Positions 14,867 through 23,239 of a stretch of DNA of 40,648 nt are shown piece after piece. Position 1 is the first letter of the stretch, and each line of letters starts with the position of its first letter. The position numbers and the translations under genes were made by a program. The notes under the pieces were generated by a model. The model was not told the origin of the DNA and did no database searches. It saw only the letters and a list, made by a program, of their open reading frames with translations. The stretch comes from Chryseobacterium populi (lineage in GTDB: Bacteria; Bacteroidota; Bacteroidia; Flavobacteriales; Weeksellaceae). The stretch is from NCBI RefSeq assembly GCF_000282115.1, contig NZ_AKJY01000028.1, positions 1 through 40,648 of the forward strand, in the 5' to 3' direction.

Positions 14867-14961
14867 CATTTTTTAAGTAAATATAATTTTTTTATCCTAT
14901 TTCACTTTGTTATGAAATAAAGTACTATATTTACTTAAAATTTAGACACACTTATATCAGG

Positions 14962-15543
14962 ATGAAAATGTATGTAAAATTTGATTTCAACGCACTTTGT
15001 AAGAAGGTGTTGGATGAGAAACTTAAAGAACAGGGCTTGAAATACCGTTTGCTGAACTTTGGTGAGGTAGAATTTTATGAATCATTTACCCAGGAGCAGC
15101 ATACTACTTTCAAGAAAAACCTTGAAGATTATGGCATTGAAATTATCGAAAGCCAGAAGACCACTCTGGTACAGAAAATAAAAGATGCTATTGTAGAACT
15201 GGTTTTTTCGGATGATGTAATTCCTGTAAAGGCATCGATCTATATCGCCGAAAAACTAAACCACAGCTATGGTTATTTATCAAATCTATTTTCAGAAGTA
15301 GCCTATACCTCGATAGAGAACTTTATAATTCTTCAGAAAATAGAATATGCTAAAGAATTAATCATTAATAATAAACTTAGTCTTACTGAAATTGCCCATA
15401 AGCTTAATTATTCCAGTGTTGCCCACCTCAGTACACAGTTTAAGAATACAACAGGTATTACCCCTTCCCAGTTTCAGAAACTGATAACGAAAAGAAGGAA
15501 TGCACAAAGTATAATTATTAATACTAAAATGCTTTATGAATAA
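14962..15543 (+). CDS. AraC-type DNA-binding regulator
   Basis: The 193-residue protein has a C-terminal AraC/HTH_18 double helix-turn-helix at about 95-180 (IYIAEKLNHSYGYLSNLFSE, LSLTEIAHKLNYSSVAHLST, then TGITPSQFQKL). The N-terminal 90 residues (KFDFNALCKKVLDEKLKEQG...) are a small unknown domain, not a cupin. It overlaps the next gene, a receiver-domain protein, by 8 bases, so the two are probably translated together and may form one signalling unit. No kinase is nearby. Confidence 0.85.
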   Translation: MKMYVKFDFNALCKKVLDEKLKEQGLKYRLLNFGEVEFYESFTQEQHTTFKKNLEDYGIEIIESQKTTLVQKIKDAIVELVFSDDVIPVKASIYIAEKLNHSYGYLSNLFSEVAYTSIENFIILQKIEYAKELIINNKLSLTEIAHKLNYSSVAHLSTQFKNTTGITPSQFQKLITKRRNAQSIIINTKMLYE

Positions 15544-15982
15544 AGAATACCTGAACGTTATTCTTGCAGAGTATGATGAAGGGAATCTTGTTTTTTTTAA
15601 AAGCATATTGAAAGATTTAAAAATACCGGTTAAAGTTCAGTCTTTTCAAAACGGGGAAGATCTGATGGGGTATCTCAATAATAAAGAAGCTCTCATCCCT
15701 GAAGTTTTGTTTATAGATTATAATCTTCCCGGAAAAAGCAGCATAGAATATCTTGAGGAAATTAAAATTGATTTCAGGTTCAGTAATATGATTATTGTTG
15801 TTTATTCAGATGAGCTGTCTGAAGCGGAAGTAGAGGAAGCTTTTGTGAAAGGAGCCAATATTTATATGAAAAAGCCAGGGAGTTATAATGACTTAAAAAA
15901 GGTGATTTCAGAAATTATTGCCATCAACTGGCAGTATCATACTTCAGGATTGAATAGAGAGAATTTTATCATGAAAGTATGA
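15536..15982 (+). CDS. Single-domain response regulator
   Basis: The 148-residue protein is a lone receiver domain. The phosphoacceptor is Asp61 in VLFIDYNLPGKSS, with switch Ser91 in VVYSDE and conserved lysine near 112-113 in YMKKPGS. The acidic pocket is AEYDEGN rather than the usual double Asp, so Glu12/Asp14 probably serve. There is no output domain; it may relay phosphate or regulate the overlapping AraC-type protein. No histidine kinase is encoded in the window. Confidence 0.85.
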   Translation: MNKEYLNVILAEYDEGNLVFFKSILKDLKIPVKVQSFQNGEDLMGYLNNKEALIPEVLFIDYNLPGKSSIEYLEEIKIDFRFSNMIIVVYSDELSEAEVEEAFVKGANIYMKKPGSYNDLKKVISEIIAINWQYHTSGLNRENFIMKV

Positions 15983-16556
15983 TGAATAAGGGATAATTTG
16001 TTGCTCAATGTTAACTTAATATTTTATATTTATTACATAATATTCACAATTAGGTGAAAATTTTATAACGATTAAATATAATAATATAAAAATTTTTTGA
16101 GTATAAATGATCAAATTTGTATTATAAATGATAACACAAATTATCTATATAAAAAAACAGTAAATGATAAAGTAATTATTTCTGTTTAGAAAACTAAATT
16201 ATATAAATCACAATGTTAGTCAAGCAAAATGAATTATATGAATTTCCAATGTTAAGCGCAGAAGATCTTTAAACAAAACGGTACAATCATGAAAACTCGA
16301 TAGTTGGGGGAATAAGTTATATTCGTTTCATAAAAATCATCCTCTGACGACCTAGTTAGTTTTTATAATAAGTAAGTTGGAAACATAGTTCATTTTGTTT
16401 TTCATAATTTATTTAGTAGTAGCTTAAAAAATAGTCATTCAAATAATATATAAATATTTTCAAACACCACATCACAAAGTATTAAGTGTTCTACTAAATA
16501 AATTTTTTTAATCAGAACAAAAGTAATTTCTTCTAAATAACAGTTTTATAAGGGGG
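15983..16556. other. AT-rich 570-bp region without a convincing gene
   Basis: No frame here exceeds a few dozen codons. A 19-codon frame at 16213-16272 (MLVKQNELYEFPMLSAEDL) is followed in the same frame by an open stretch reading ENSIVGGISYIRF after its TAA. The octamer CAATGTTA occurs three times (16006, 16211, 16247). The region ends in a strong plus-strand terminator, which implies a transcript crossing it. That transcript could be a long 3' UTR of the response regulator, a small RNA or a decayed small peptide gene. Confidence 0.4.
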
Positions 16557-16590
16557 CCGCGGAAAGATTATTTCTTTTCGCGGTTTTTTT
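16557..16590 (+). terminator. Strong plus-strand terminator facing recG
   Basis: CCGCGGAAAG (16557-16566) and CTTTTCGCGG (16574-16583) form a 10-bp GC-rich stem with one wobble, followed by seven Ts. The T run overlaps the recG stop codon on the other strand. Confidence 0.85.
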
Positions 16591-18673
16591 ATGAAATTTT
16601 GCTCCATTTATTTTTGCCTTTATAATACCTTACATAATAATTTTTAATCCCCTGGTTTTCGGCACGGCTCAGCAGAGGATCTGCTTCAAGAATTTTTTCA
16701 ACCGTTTTTTTTGTACTTTTAATAATAGCAGAATCATTTACCAGATCCAGTCTTTTAAAATCTACAACACCGCTTTGCTGGGTTCCCAGGATATCGCCGG
16801 GGCCACGAAGCTGCATATCCACTTCAGAAATTTTAAACCCGTCATTAGTTTCAGTCATTGTTTTGATACGGGTTCTGCTCTCGGTAGATAATTTATCCGA
16901 AGTCATCAGTATGCAATAACTTTGCTCTGCACCACGTCCGACACGTCCCCTTAGCTGATGAAGCTGTGATAAGCCGAATCTTTCGGAGCTTTCAATGACC
17001 ATTACAGAAGCATTCGGAACATTAACCCCCACTTCAATCACAGTAGTAGCTACCATGATTTCTGCTTTTCCGGAAGCAAAATAATTCATTGCGGCATCTT
17101 TTTCATCCGGTTTCATTCTTCCGTGAAGCATCGTAACATTATATTCCGAAAAAGAATTCATCACCTGGTCAAGGCCTTCCATCAGGTTTTTATAATCTAA
17201 AGTTTCAGATTCTTCAATCAGCGGATAAACAAAATAAACCTGTCTTCCTTTCTTAATTTCGTCTCTACAGAAATTATACACGAAGACCCTGTCTTTTTCA
17301 CGTCTGTGAGCAGTAATAATCGGCTTTCTTCCTACCGGCATCTCATCAATCACAGAAACATCCAGATCAGAATAAAAGCTCATCGCTAAAGTTCTCGGAA
17401 TAGGTGTGGCGGTCATGACCAGAATATGAGGCGGGATTTTATTTTTAGCCCAGAGTTTTGCCCTCTGTGCCACTCCAAACCTGTGCTGCTCATCAATAAT
17501 TGCCAATCCCAGATTTTTAAATTTTACTTTATCCTCCAGAACAGCGTGTGTGCCTACAAGAATAGATAACTCGCCGCTTTCGAGTTCAGCATGGATGATT
17601 TTTCTTTCGGATGCCTTGGTAGAGCCTGTTAAGAGACGAACATTGATATTGGTTTCCCGTAATAAATCTTTGATTCCGTTATAATGTTGCTGAGCAAGGA
17701 TCTCAGTCGGAGCCATCATACAGCTTTGAAAACCATTATCCATGGCAATAAGCATAGTAAGTAAGGCTACCATTGTTTTTCCGGAACCTACATCACCCTG
17801 CAGAAGCCGATTCATCTGAACCGGTTTTTTCATATCAAGACGGATCTCCTTTAAAACCCTTTTCTGCGCATTGGTAAGCTCAAACGGAAGATGGTTTTCG
17901 TAGAAACCGGTGAAATAATCCCCTACGATAGGAAACGGATTTCCAAAAGATTGGCTTTTCTGATGAAGTTTTTTTAAAACGTAGCCCAATTGAAAAAAGA
18001 AAGACTCTTCAAATTTTAATCGGTTATTGGCTCTTTCAAAATATTCTAAGTTTTGTGGAAAGTGAATATTCAGATAGGTGTGTTGCCTGGAAAGGAATTT
18101 AAAAGATTTTATCAGGTAATCGGGTAAGTTTTCCTGGATGAGGCTGGGAATTTCTTTACAGATATTTCTCAGAATGGTCTGGAAAAATTTCTGGTTTAAA
18201 CCACGCTTGGTTAATTTTTCCGAACTTGGATAAATCGGTTTCAGACGATTATCGTTTTCCTTATTCTCTTCAATCTCGATCTCGGGGTGCGGCATCGAAA
18301 ACTGCTTGTTGAAAACATTTATTTTTCCGAAAATATAAATTTCTTTATTGATGGGAAGCTGCTCTTTCATCCATTTTGAATACTGAAACCATACCAGATC
18401 CATAGTTCCGCTTTCATCATTGAATTTGGCAGTAAGACGTTTGGTTTTTCCGGTTTGAATTTCCTGGATCTGGGTTATTTTTCCCTTCAGCTGAATTTCA
18501 AGATTGCTTTCCTGGAGCTGGGAGATTTTATATACTTTATTTTTATCCAGATACCGGATAGGATAGAAGTTGAGAAAATCTTCCACGGTGGAAATTCCCA
18601 ATACATTTTTAATGAGTTTGGCTTTCTCCGGACCGATTCCTTTTACATATTCTATGGAGGTTTCTAAAGTCAT
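16589..18673 (-). CDS. recG: ATP-dependent DNA helicase RecG
   Basis: The start chosen is ATG 18673 (694 residues, MTLETSIEYVKGIGPEKAKL), the family's usual length. An upstream frame to 18802 adds a hydrophobic tail with no family match. The wedge/OB domain occupies the first 200 residues. The helicase core follows, with Walker A GDVGSGKT at 293-300, the DEQH box at 394-397, TATPIPRTLAM and the C-terminal QLRGRVGRG. RecG remodels stalled replication forks and Holliday junctions. It converges on the response-regulator unit. Confidence 0.95.
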   Translation of the reverse strand: MTLETSIEYVKGIGPEKAKLIKNVLGISTVEDFLNFYPIRYLDKNKVYKISQLQESNLEIQLKGKITQIQEIQTGKTKRLTAKFNDESGTMDLVWFQYSKWMKEQLPINKEIYIFGKINVFNKQFSMPHPEIEIEENKENDNRLKPIYPSSEKLTKRGLNQKFFQTILRNICKEIPSLIQENLPDYLIKSFKFLSRQHTYLNIHFPQNLEYFERANNRLKFEESFFFQLGYVLKKLHQKSQSFGNPFPIVGDYFTGFYENHLPFELTNAQKRVLKEIRLDMKKPVQMNRLLQGDVGSGKTMVALLTMLIAMDNGFQSCMMAPTEILAQQHYNGIKDLLRETNINVRLLTGSTKASERKIIHAELESGELSILVGTHAVLEDKVKFKNLGLAIIDEQHRFGVAQRAKLWAKNKIPPHILVMTATPIPRTLAMSFYSDLDVSVIDEMPVGRKPIITAHRREKDRVFVYNFCRDEIKKGRQVYFVYPLIEESETLDYKNLMEGLDQVMNSFSEYNVTMLHGRMKPDEKDAAMNYFASGKAEIMVATTVIEVGVNVPNASVMVIESSERFGLSQLHQLRGRVGRGAEQSYCILMTSDKLSTESRTRIKTMTETNDGFKISEVDMQLRGPGDILGTQQSGVVDFKRLDLVNDSAIIKSTKKTVEKILEADPLLSRAENQGIKNYYVRYYKGKNKWSKIS

Positions 18674-18739
18674 TTTATCTGGAACCCTGGTTTCGGGATT
18701 CTGATTTTGAATAAAAAAACAAAGGTTCGAATTTCGGTA

Positions 18740-18775
18740 AAATAAAAAAGACTTCCAAAAAAAAATTGAAAGTCT
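18740..18775 (-). terminator. Terminator of the thioredoxin gene
   Basis: On the minus strand AGACTTTC (18775-18768) pairs with GGAAGTCT (18756-18749), seven of eight bases, and is followed by a run of Ts. It separates the thioredoxin gene from recG. Confidence 0.6.
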
Positions 18776-18830
18776 GATGAGTAATTTATTCATTATTTGC
18801 AACCCGGAACCTCAGACCCCGGACCGTCAA

Positions 18831-19364
18831 TTAATCTTCTATTTTAGATTTGAATTTTTTCTGATAATCTTCCCACTGTTCCCGGCTACGGATTTTCTTA
18901 TACGTATCTTTTGAAATCAATTCAAGATAGGGCTCAAGCTCTTTAGCTGATAATTCTCCCTGCAGAATGGTGATCGGGTCGCCCTTTTCATCTAAAAAGA
19001 CCGTACTTGGGACTGCTGCTACATTCATATACTGGGTAAATTCATGCAGAGAGTTTTTTCCTTTTTTCTGCTCGATATTATGGTTCGAAAATGTTCTTCC
19101 GAAAATTTCGATGCTTTTCTTTTCCTCGGCGTTAAACTTCACGGGATAATAATTTTCATTTAAAATCTGAGCAATAACTGCATGTCCGTAAGTTTTTTTG
19201 TCCATTATTTTACATGGGCCACACCAGTCTGCATAAAAATCGATAAGGATTTTTTTCGGATTTTGCTTTTGGGCTTTCAGGGCTTCATCAATACTCATCC
19301 ATTTGATCTGGGCAAAGCTGAAACTTATTAAAAACAGGGCTATTATGCTTATCAATTTTTTCAT
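18831..19364 (-). CDS. Exported thioredoxin-fold protein
   Basis: The 177-residue product begins with a signal peptide (KKLISIIALFLISFSFAQ). Its thioredoxin domain has the redox site WCGPC at 47-51 (IDFYADWCGPCKIMDKKTY) and the cis-proline region VAAVPSTVFLDEKG. The domain belongs to the Thioredoxin_7/DsbD-gamma-like group. It probably reduces or isomerises disulfides in the periplasm. The specific partner is unknown. Confidence 0.87.
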   Translation of the reverse strand: MKKLISIIALFLISFSFAQIKWMSIDEALKAQKQNPKKILIDFYADWCGPCKIMDKKTYGHAVIAQILNENYYPVKFNAEEKKSIEIFGRTFSNHNIEQKKGKNSLHEFTQYMNVAAVPSTVFLDEKGDPITILQGELSAKELEPYLELISKDTYKKIRSREQWEDYQKKFKSKIED

Positions 19365-19408
19365 AAGAATTTTAATTATTAATAAAAATAAGCATAATAA
19401 GCTTAAGT

Positions 19409-20920
19409 TTATTTTACATCTTGCATTAATTTTTTCACATACGGGGATATCAAAATTAATACCACCCCGGCAATTACCGCATATAATCCCAATTGTTTAT
19501 ATCCATCAGTATAAGTGATTAAAGCATCATAGTTGGTTGAGCTTTCTTTTGCGGTAGCCATATTGGCCCCGATAATTCCTGCTACGTACTGTCCATAGGC
19601 AGAAGCAAGAAACCACATTCCCATCATCATTCCCTGTAGATTTTTTGTGGAAAGCTTTGTCATAATCGATAACCCGATTGGCGAAAGGCAAAGTTCCCCA
19701 AGAGTGATCACCAATAAAGCAATGGTAAAGAAATTTAAAGAAGTGATTCCGGCAGAATTGGCAAAAAGTTTTGTAGCAAACAGAACATAATAACCGATTC
19801 CCAGGAAAATAAATCCTAACCCGAATTTAATAAGCGTGTTGGGTTCTATTTTTCTTTTATTCAGCCAGATCCATAGCAATCCAATAAGCGGTGCCAGGAA
19901 AATGATGAAAAATGCACCTCCGGAATTGTTCACTCCATTAGGGTCTAACCCTAAAAGGTCTTTGTTTAAGTTTTTGGCAGCAAAAATACTTAGTGAACCT
20001 CCGCTTTGCTCATAAATTCCCCAGAACAGGATAGAAAACAGGATGAAAACCAATGCTGCCCAAAGTTTTTTACGTTCAGAAGGTGTTACCTTAGTCATTT
20101 CATAAAACAAATAAAGAAGGGTGAGAGGCCCGATCGTATACATAAAATAATCTGTATATTCTGTTTTTGCGACCATGATCATAATAACCGGTATAAAAAC
20201 AAGTGAAAGCACATACACGCCGTATTCTTTCCATTTCGAGATCGGTGCAGACTTTACTTCTGCCAAAGGATGTCCCGGCTGAAGCCCGATCGTTCCCAGG
20301 CTTCTCTGAGTGAATATGAAATTAATTAAACTTATAACCATTACAATAGCTGCTAATCCGAAGGCGATATTCCATCGTGCTCCTTCGGGAATTAAATTTT
20401 CGAGAATTTCTCCTTTTCCGATGGCAATACATAAATATCCACCCAATAATGCCCCAAGGTTAATTCCGGCATAAAAAAGGGAGAAACCAGCATCGGCTCT
20501 TGAGTCATTCGGTTTGTAAAGCTGTCCTACCATTGATGAGATATTCGGCTTAAAAAAACCGGTCCCTACAACGGTAAAAGCAATTCCTAAAAAGAAAAAC
20601 TTATGTGGATCTGCTGCTAAAATCAAACTTCCCACAATCATTAAAAGGCCACCCCAGAACAAAGATTTTCTGAATCCCAGTATTTTATCTGCAAAAAGAC
20701 CACCTACAAAAGTAAAAGCGTATACAAACGCCTGTGTGGCGCCATATTGAAGGTTAGCTTCTTTTTCATGAAAATTTAATTGTGAGATCATGAAGAAAAC
20801 CAACATTCCGCGCATTCCATAAAAACAGAAACGTTCCCACATTTCAGAAAAGAAAAGGCTCCAGATTTGTTTCGGGTATTTTCCTTTAAAATTTTGTATT
20901 TCGTCTAAAGTTAAGCTCAT
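19409..20920 (-). CDS. POT/PTR2 family proton-dependent oligopeptide transporter (first paralogue)
   Basis: The 503-residue inner-membrane protein has about 12-14 hydrophobic helices. Near the start is the proton-coupling ExxER-type motif SEMWERFCFYGMRGM. The PTR2 signatures GGLFADKILGFRKS and FYAGINLGALLGGYL follow, with GELCLSPIGLS near the end. It imports di- and tripeptides using the proton gradient. Two more paralogues lie upstream on the same strand. A dipeptidyl peptidase is nearby, consistent with peptide use. Confidence 0.93.
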   Translation of the reverse strand: MSLTLDEIQNFKGKYPKQIWSLFFSEMWERFCFYGMRGMLVFFMISQLNFHEKEANLQYGATQAFVYAFTFVGGLFADKILGFRKSLFWGGLLMIVGSLILAADPHKFFFLGIAFTVVGTGFFKPNISSMVGQLYKPNDSRADAGFSLFYAGINLGALLGGYLCIAIGKGEILENLIPEGARWNIAFGLAAIVMVISLINFIFTQRSLGTIGLQPGHPLAEVKSAPISKWKEYGVYVLSLVFIPVIMIMVAKTEYTDYFMYTIGPLTLLYLFYEMTKVTPSERKKLWAALVFILFSILFWGIYEQSGGSLSIFAAKNLNKDLLGLDPNGVNNSGGAFFIIFLAPLIGLLWIWLNKRKIEPNTLIKFGLGFIFLGIGYYVLFATKLFANSAGITSLNFFTIALLVITLGELCLSPIGLSIMTKLSTKNLQGMMMGMWFLASAYGQYVAGIIGANMATAKESSTNYDALITYTDGYKQLGLYAVIAGVVLILISPYVKKLMQDVK

Positions 20921-20952
20921 AATGATTTATGATTGTTTATTAAGGGTTTTTA

Positions 20953-21288
20953 TTATTCTGATTGGGCTAAATGATAATGGGACCAGCACAATTGTAGAGA
21001 CGATGTGTCAATAATTGGAAATGCAAGATAAAATTTATGCATATTGGAAAGATTGGTGTAGTCAAAACCTTTCCCAAATTCCAGGAATAACTTTTGAGAA
21101 AGATTCTTTAACGTATATTTTCCATAAGCAGCCCGCTCTTTTCCTTTCTGTTCATCTTCTACAATCAGTTGTCCAATCTGCCGGCAGGTAAGCAATAAGG
21201 TAGAATTCGCTATCCGAAAAGCCTTTTCGTGCGACTGTTTAATAATTTCCTTTACGGACTGGAACAAAGAATCTTCAGAAGCTTCCAT
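20953..21288 (-). pseudogene. Truncated DUF1016 (YhcG-like) N-terminal fragment
   Basis: The 111 residues match the N-terminal domain of DUF1016/YhcG proteins: FQSVKEIIKQSHEKAFRIAN, RQIGQLIVEDEQKGKERAAY, LSQKLFLEFGKGFDYTNLSN and CWSHYHLA. Complete proteins of about 330-350 residues continue after the SHY motif into a PD-(D/E)XK nuclease domain. Here the frame ends with AQSE right after it. The fragment sits between two POT genes and is followed on its 5' side by a strong terminator. It is probably a relic, though a stand-alone short protein cannot be excluded. Confidence 0.75.
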
Positions 21289-21300
21289 TATACGAAAATA

Positions 21301-21330
21301 AAAAAAACCTCCGACTTGGCGGAGGTTTTT
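21301..21330 (-). terminator. Terminator of the second POT gene
   Basis: AAAAACCTCCG and CGGAGGTTTTT form a perfect stem around ACTTGG, with A and T runs on both sides, so it can act in both directions. It lies 20 bases past the stop at 21350. Confidence 0.85.
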
Positions 21331-21349
21331 AAGTATTTTGTTGATACAC

Positions 21350-23104
21350 TTAGTTTACACCATGCATCATTTTCTTTAAGAGTGGTGAAATCACTGCTAA
21401 TATAATGGCAGCAATACCACAAAGTACTACAAATACCATGAAGAACTCAAATAAGTTATGGATTTCAAATCCTGCAAATGTTGGGTTTTGTAATGGTAAC
21501 TGAGCTTTTTCAAATGCCGCAACCTGATCAGTGGTTAAGGTTACTTTTTTATCTAACACATCCTGGAGATTAACCCCTATTTTTTCTGCTTTTTCAAACT
21601 TATCACCTGTAGCCGGGATAAGTGCTCCTAATGAACCTGCAAGTGCATAACCAGCAGCATTAGAGATAAAGAAAACACCATATAATAATGAAGCAAATCT
21701 TTTTGGAGCCAACTTTCCAACCAATGATAATCCGATCGGGGATAAACAAAGCTCACCACAAGTCTGGATGAAATATAGAAGCATAAGCCATTTTATAGCC
21801 AACAGTCCTGAATTTCCGAGGTCTTTTACATTGTGTGCAATAATGAAATAGCTTAAAGCGATTAAAGCCAGACCAATAGCCTGTTTCAGCGGAGATACCG
21901 GCTCTTTTCCTTTTGCTCTTAATTTATCCCAGCATAAACTAAACGGAACTGCCAATAACACTACGAAGATTCCGTTGAAGATCTGAACCATCGAAGGCGG
22001 CATATTCCATCCGAAAATATTTCTGTCTGTTTGGTTGTCTGCGATAAAGGTAAGCGAAGATCCCGCCTGCTCGAAAGCTGCCCAGAAGAAAATGATAAAG
22101 AATGATACAATGTAGATCACCCAGATTCTTTGTTTTTCAACCTTATTTTCTGCAGAAGTCATGATCAGGAAAGCTAAAGAAATACCGGCTGCATAGATGA
22201 AAGGATAAATAATCCCTTTGATTAGCTGTCCCATTTCTACAGAGTTAAATCCGAATTCTCCTACCAATAAATATCTGAAAGCAAAAAATAGCCCAACGAA
22301 TATGATTCCGGTAAACGCTAAAAATTTGCTTGAGAATTTGGCAGTCTGAGTTTCTCCCTCTTCAAAGTCTGCACTTGTATTGTGTTTTGGTAATCCTCCG
22401 ATAGGTCTTCCTTCCGGTGTTACAACATATTTGTTTTTAAGGAAAAAGAAAGTTATTGTTCCTATGATCATCGCCATAGAAGCAGCCAGGAATCCCCATT
22501 TGAAAGCAAAAATATCTCTTACTCCTGTAGTAGCATCCTTTACATCTCCTAAATACGGGCAGATAAACTGTCCTAAAAATGCCCCGATGTTAATTCCCAT
22601 ATAGAAAATAGTGAAAGCAGAGTCTAATTTTGATTTTTCCTGCTTCGGATAAAGGCTACCCACCATTGAGGAAATATTAGGTTTGAAAAATCCATTCCCG
22701 AAAATGATAACGAATAAAGCCAGCCACATGATCAGCTTAGCACTTCCTATACTGCCGGAAAATGTAGAGGCACTGATAAAAAGCAAAAACTGGCCAATCG
22801 CCATTAATGATCCACCGATTAAAATTGCATTCCTGTTTCCGATATATTTATCAGCAATAAAACCTCCTAATAGAGGAGTCAGATAACATAAAGCTAAAAA
22901 TCCACCATAGATGATCGCTGCATCAGCTTCTTTTATTAATAGGGAATTTACCATAAAGAGCGTCAAAAGTGCTCTCATCCCATAAAAGTTGAAACGCTCC
23001 CACATTTCTGTTCCGAAAAGAACCCATAATCCTTTTGGATGCCTGGAACCCTTATTCTCTACAAATTCATCCGGTTTCGGACTTAATGCTTCAGTATTAT
23101 CCAT
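21350..23104 (-). CDS. POT/PTR2 family oligopeptide transporter (second paralogue)
   Basis: The 584-residue protein shows the same hallmarks: GTEMWERFNFYGMRALLTLF, GGFIADKYIGNRNA, FFKPNISSMVGSLYP, FYMGINIGAFLGQF and CGELCLSPIGLSLVGKLAP. It is longer than the first paralogue because of a soluble loop near residues 225-245 and a loop before the last helix (ATGDKFEKAEKIGVNLQDVL). It has its own promoter and terminator, so the cluster is not a single operon. Confidence 0.93.
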   Translation of the reverse strand: MDNTEALSPKPDEFVENKGSRHPKGLWVLFGTEMWERFNFYGMRALLTLFMVNSLLIKEADAAIIYGGFLALCYLTPLLGGFIADKYIGNRNAILIGGSLMAIGQFLLFISASTFSGSIGSAKLIMWLALFVIIFGNGFFKPNISSMVGSLYPKQEKSKLDSAFTIFYMGINIGAFLGQFICPYLGDVKDATTGVRDIFAFKWGFLAASMAMIIGTITFFFLKNKYVVTPEGRPIGGLPKHNTSADFEEGETQTAKFSSKFLAFTGIIFVGLFFAFRYLLVGEFGFNSVEMGQLIKGIIYPFIYAAGISLAFLIMTSAENKVEKQRIWVIYIVSFFIIFFWAAFEQAGSSLTFIADNQTDRNIFGWNMPPSMVQIFNGIFVVLLAVPFSLCWDKLRAKGKEPVSPLKQAIGLALIALSYFIIAHNVKDLGNSGLLAIKWLMLLYFIQTCGELCLSPIGLSLVGKLAPKRFASLLYGVFFISNAAGYALAGSLGALIPATGDKFEKAEKIGVNLQDVLDKKVTLTTDQVAAFEKAQLPLQNPTFAGFEIHNLFEFFMVFVVLCGIAAIILAVISPLLKKMMHGVN

Positions 23105-23133
23105 TTTTTATTGTTAATTTTTGTTAAGACTAG

Positions 23134-23163
23134 CAAATATAGTTTTTTTTGAGTTTTTGGCAA
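23134..23163 (-). promoter_or_regulatory. Promoter of the second POT gene
   Basis: On the minus strand TTG (23163-23161), 19 bases and TATATTTG (23141-23134) match the Bacteroidota TTTG/TAnnTTTG arrangement. The -7 box is 30 bases before the ATG at 23104. Confidence 0.65.
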
Positions 23164-23184
23164 GGTTTTAATTTTATATTTAAA

Positions 23185-23212
23185 TAAAAAAGCTGCAGAA
23201 CGAATCTACAGC
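23185..23212 (-). terminator. Terminator of the third POT gene
   Basis: On the minus strand GCTGTAG and CTGCAGC form a 7-bp stem with one wobble around ATTCGTT, followed by six Ts. Confidence 0.75.
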
Positions 23213-23239
23213 CTTACATTCATTATAAAAAATAAAGGA

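Noticed and set aside
14773..14880. 35-codon hydrophobic open frame in the gap before the AraC-type gene
   Set aside because: It runs straight through a terminator hairpin and its T run, and the hydrophobic codons come from T-rich DNA. No start signal supports it.
18674..18802. 43-codon N-terminal extension of recG
   Set aside because: The extension overlaps the terminator of the preceding gene, has no family similarity, and ATG 18673 gives the normal RecG start and length.
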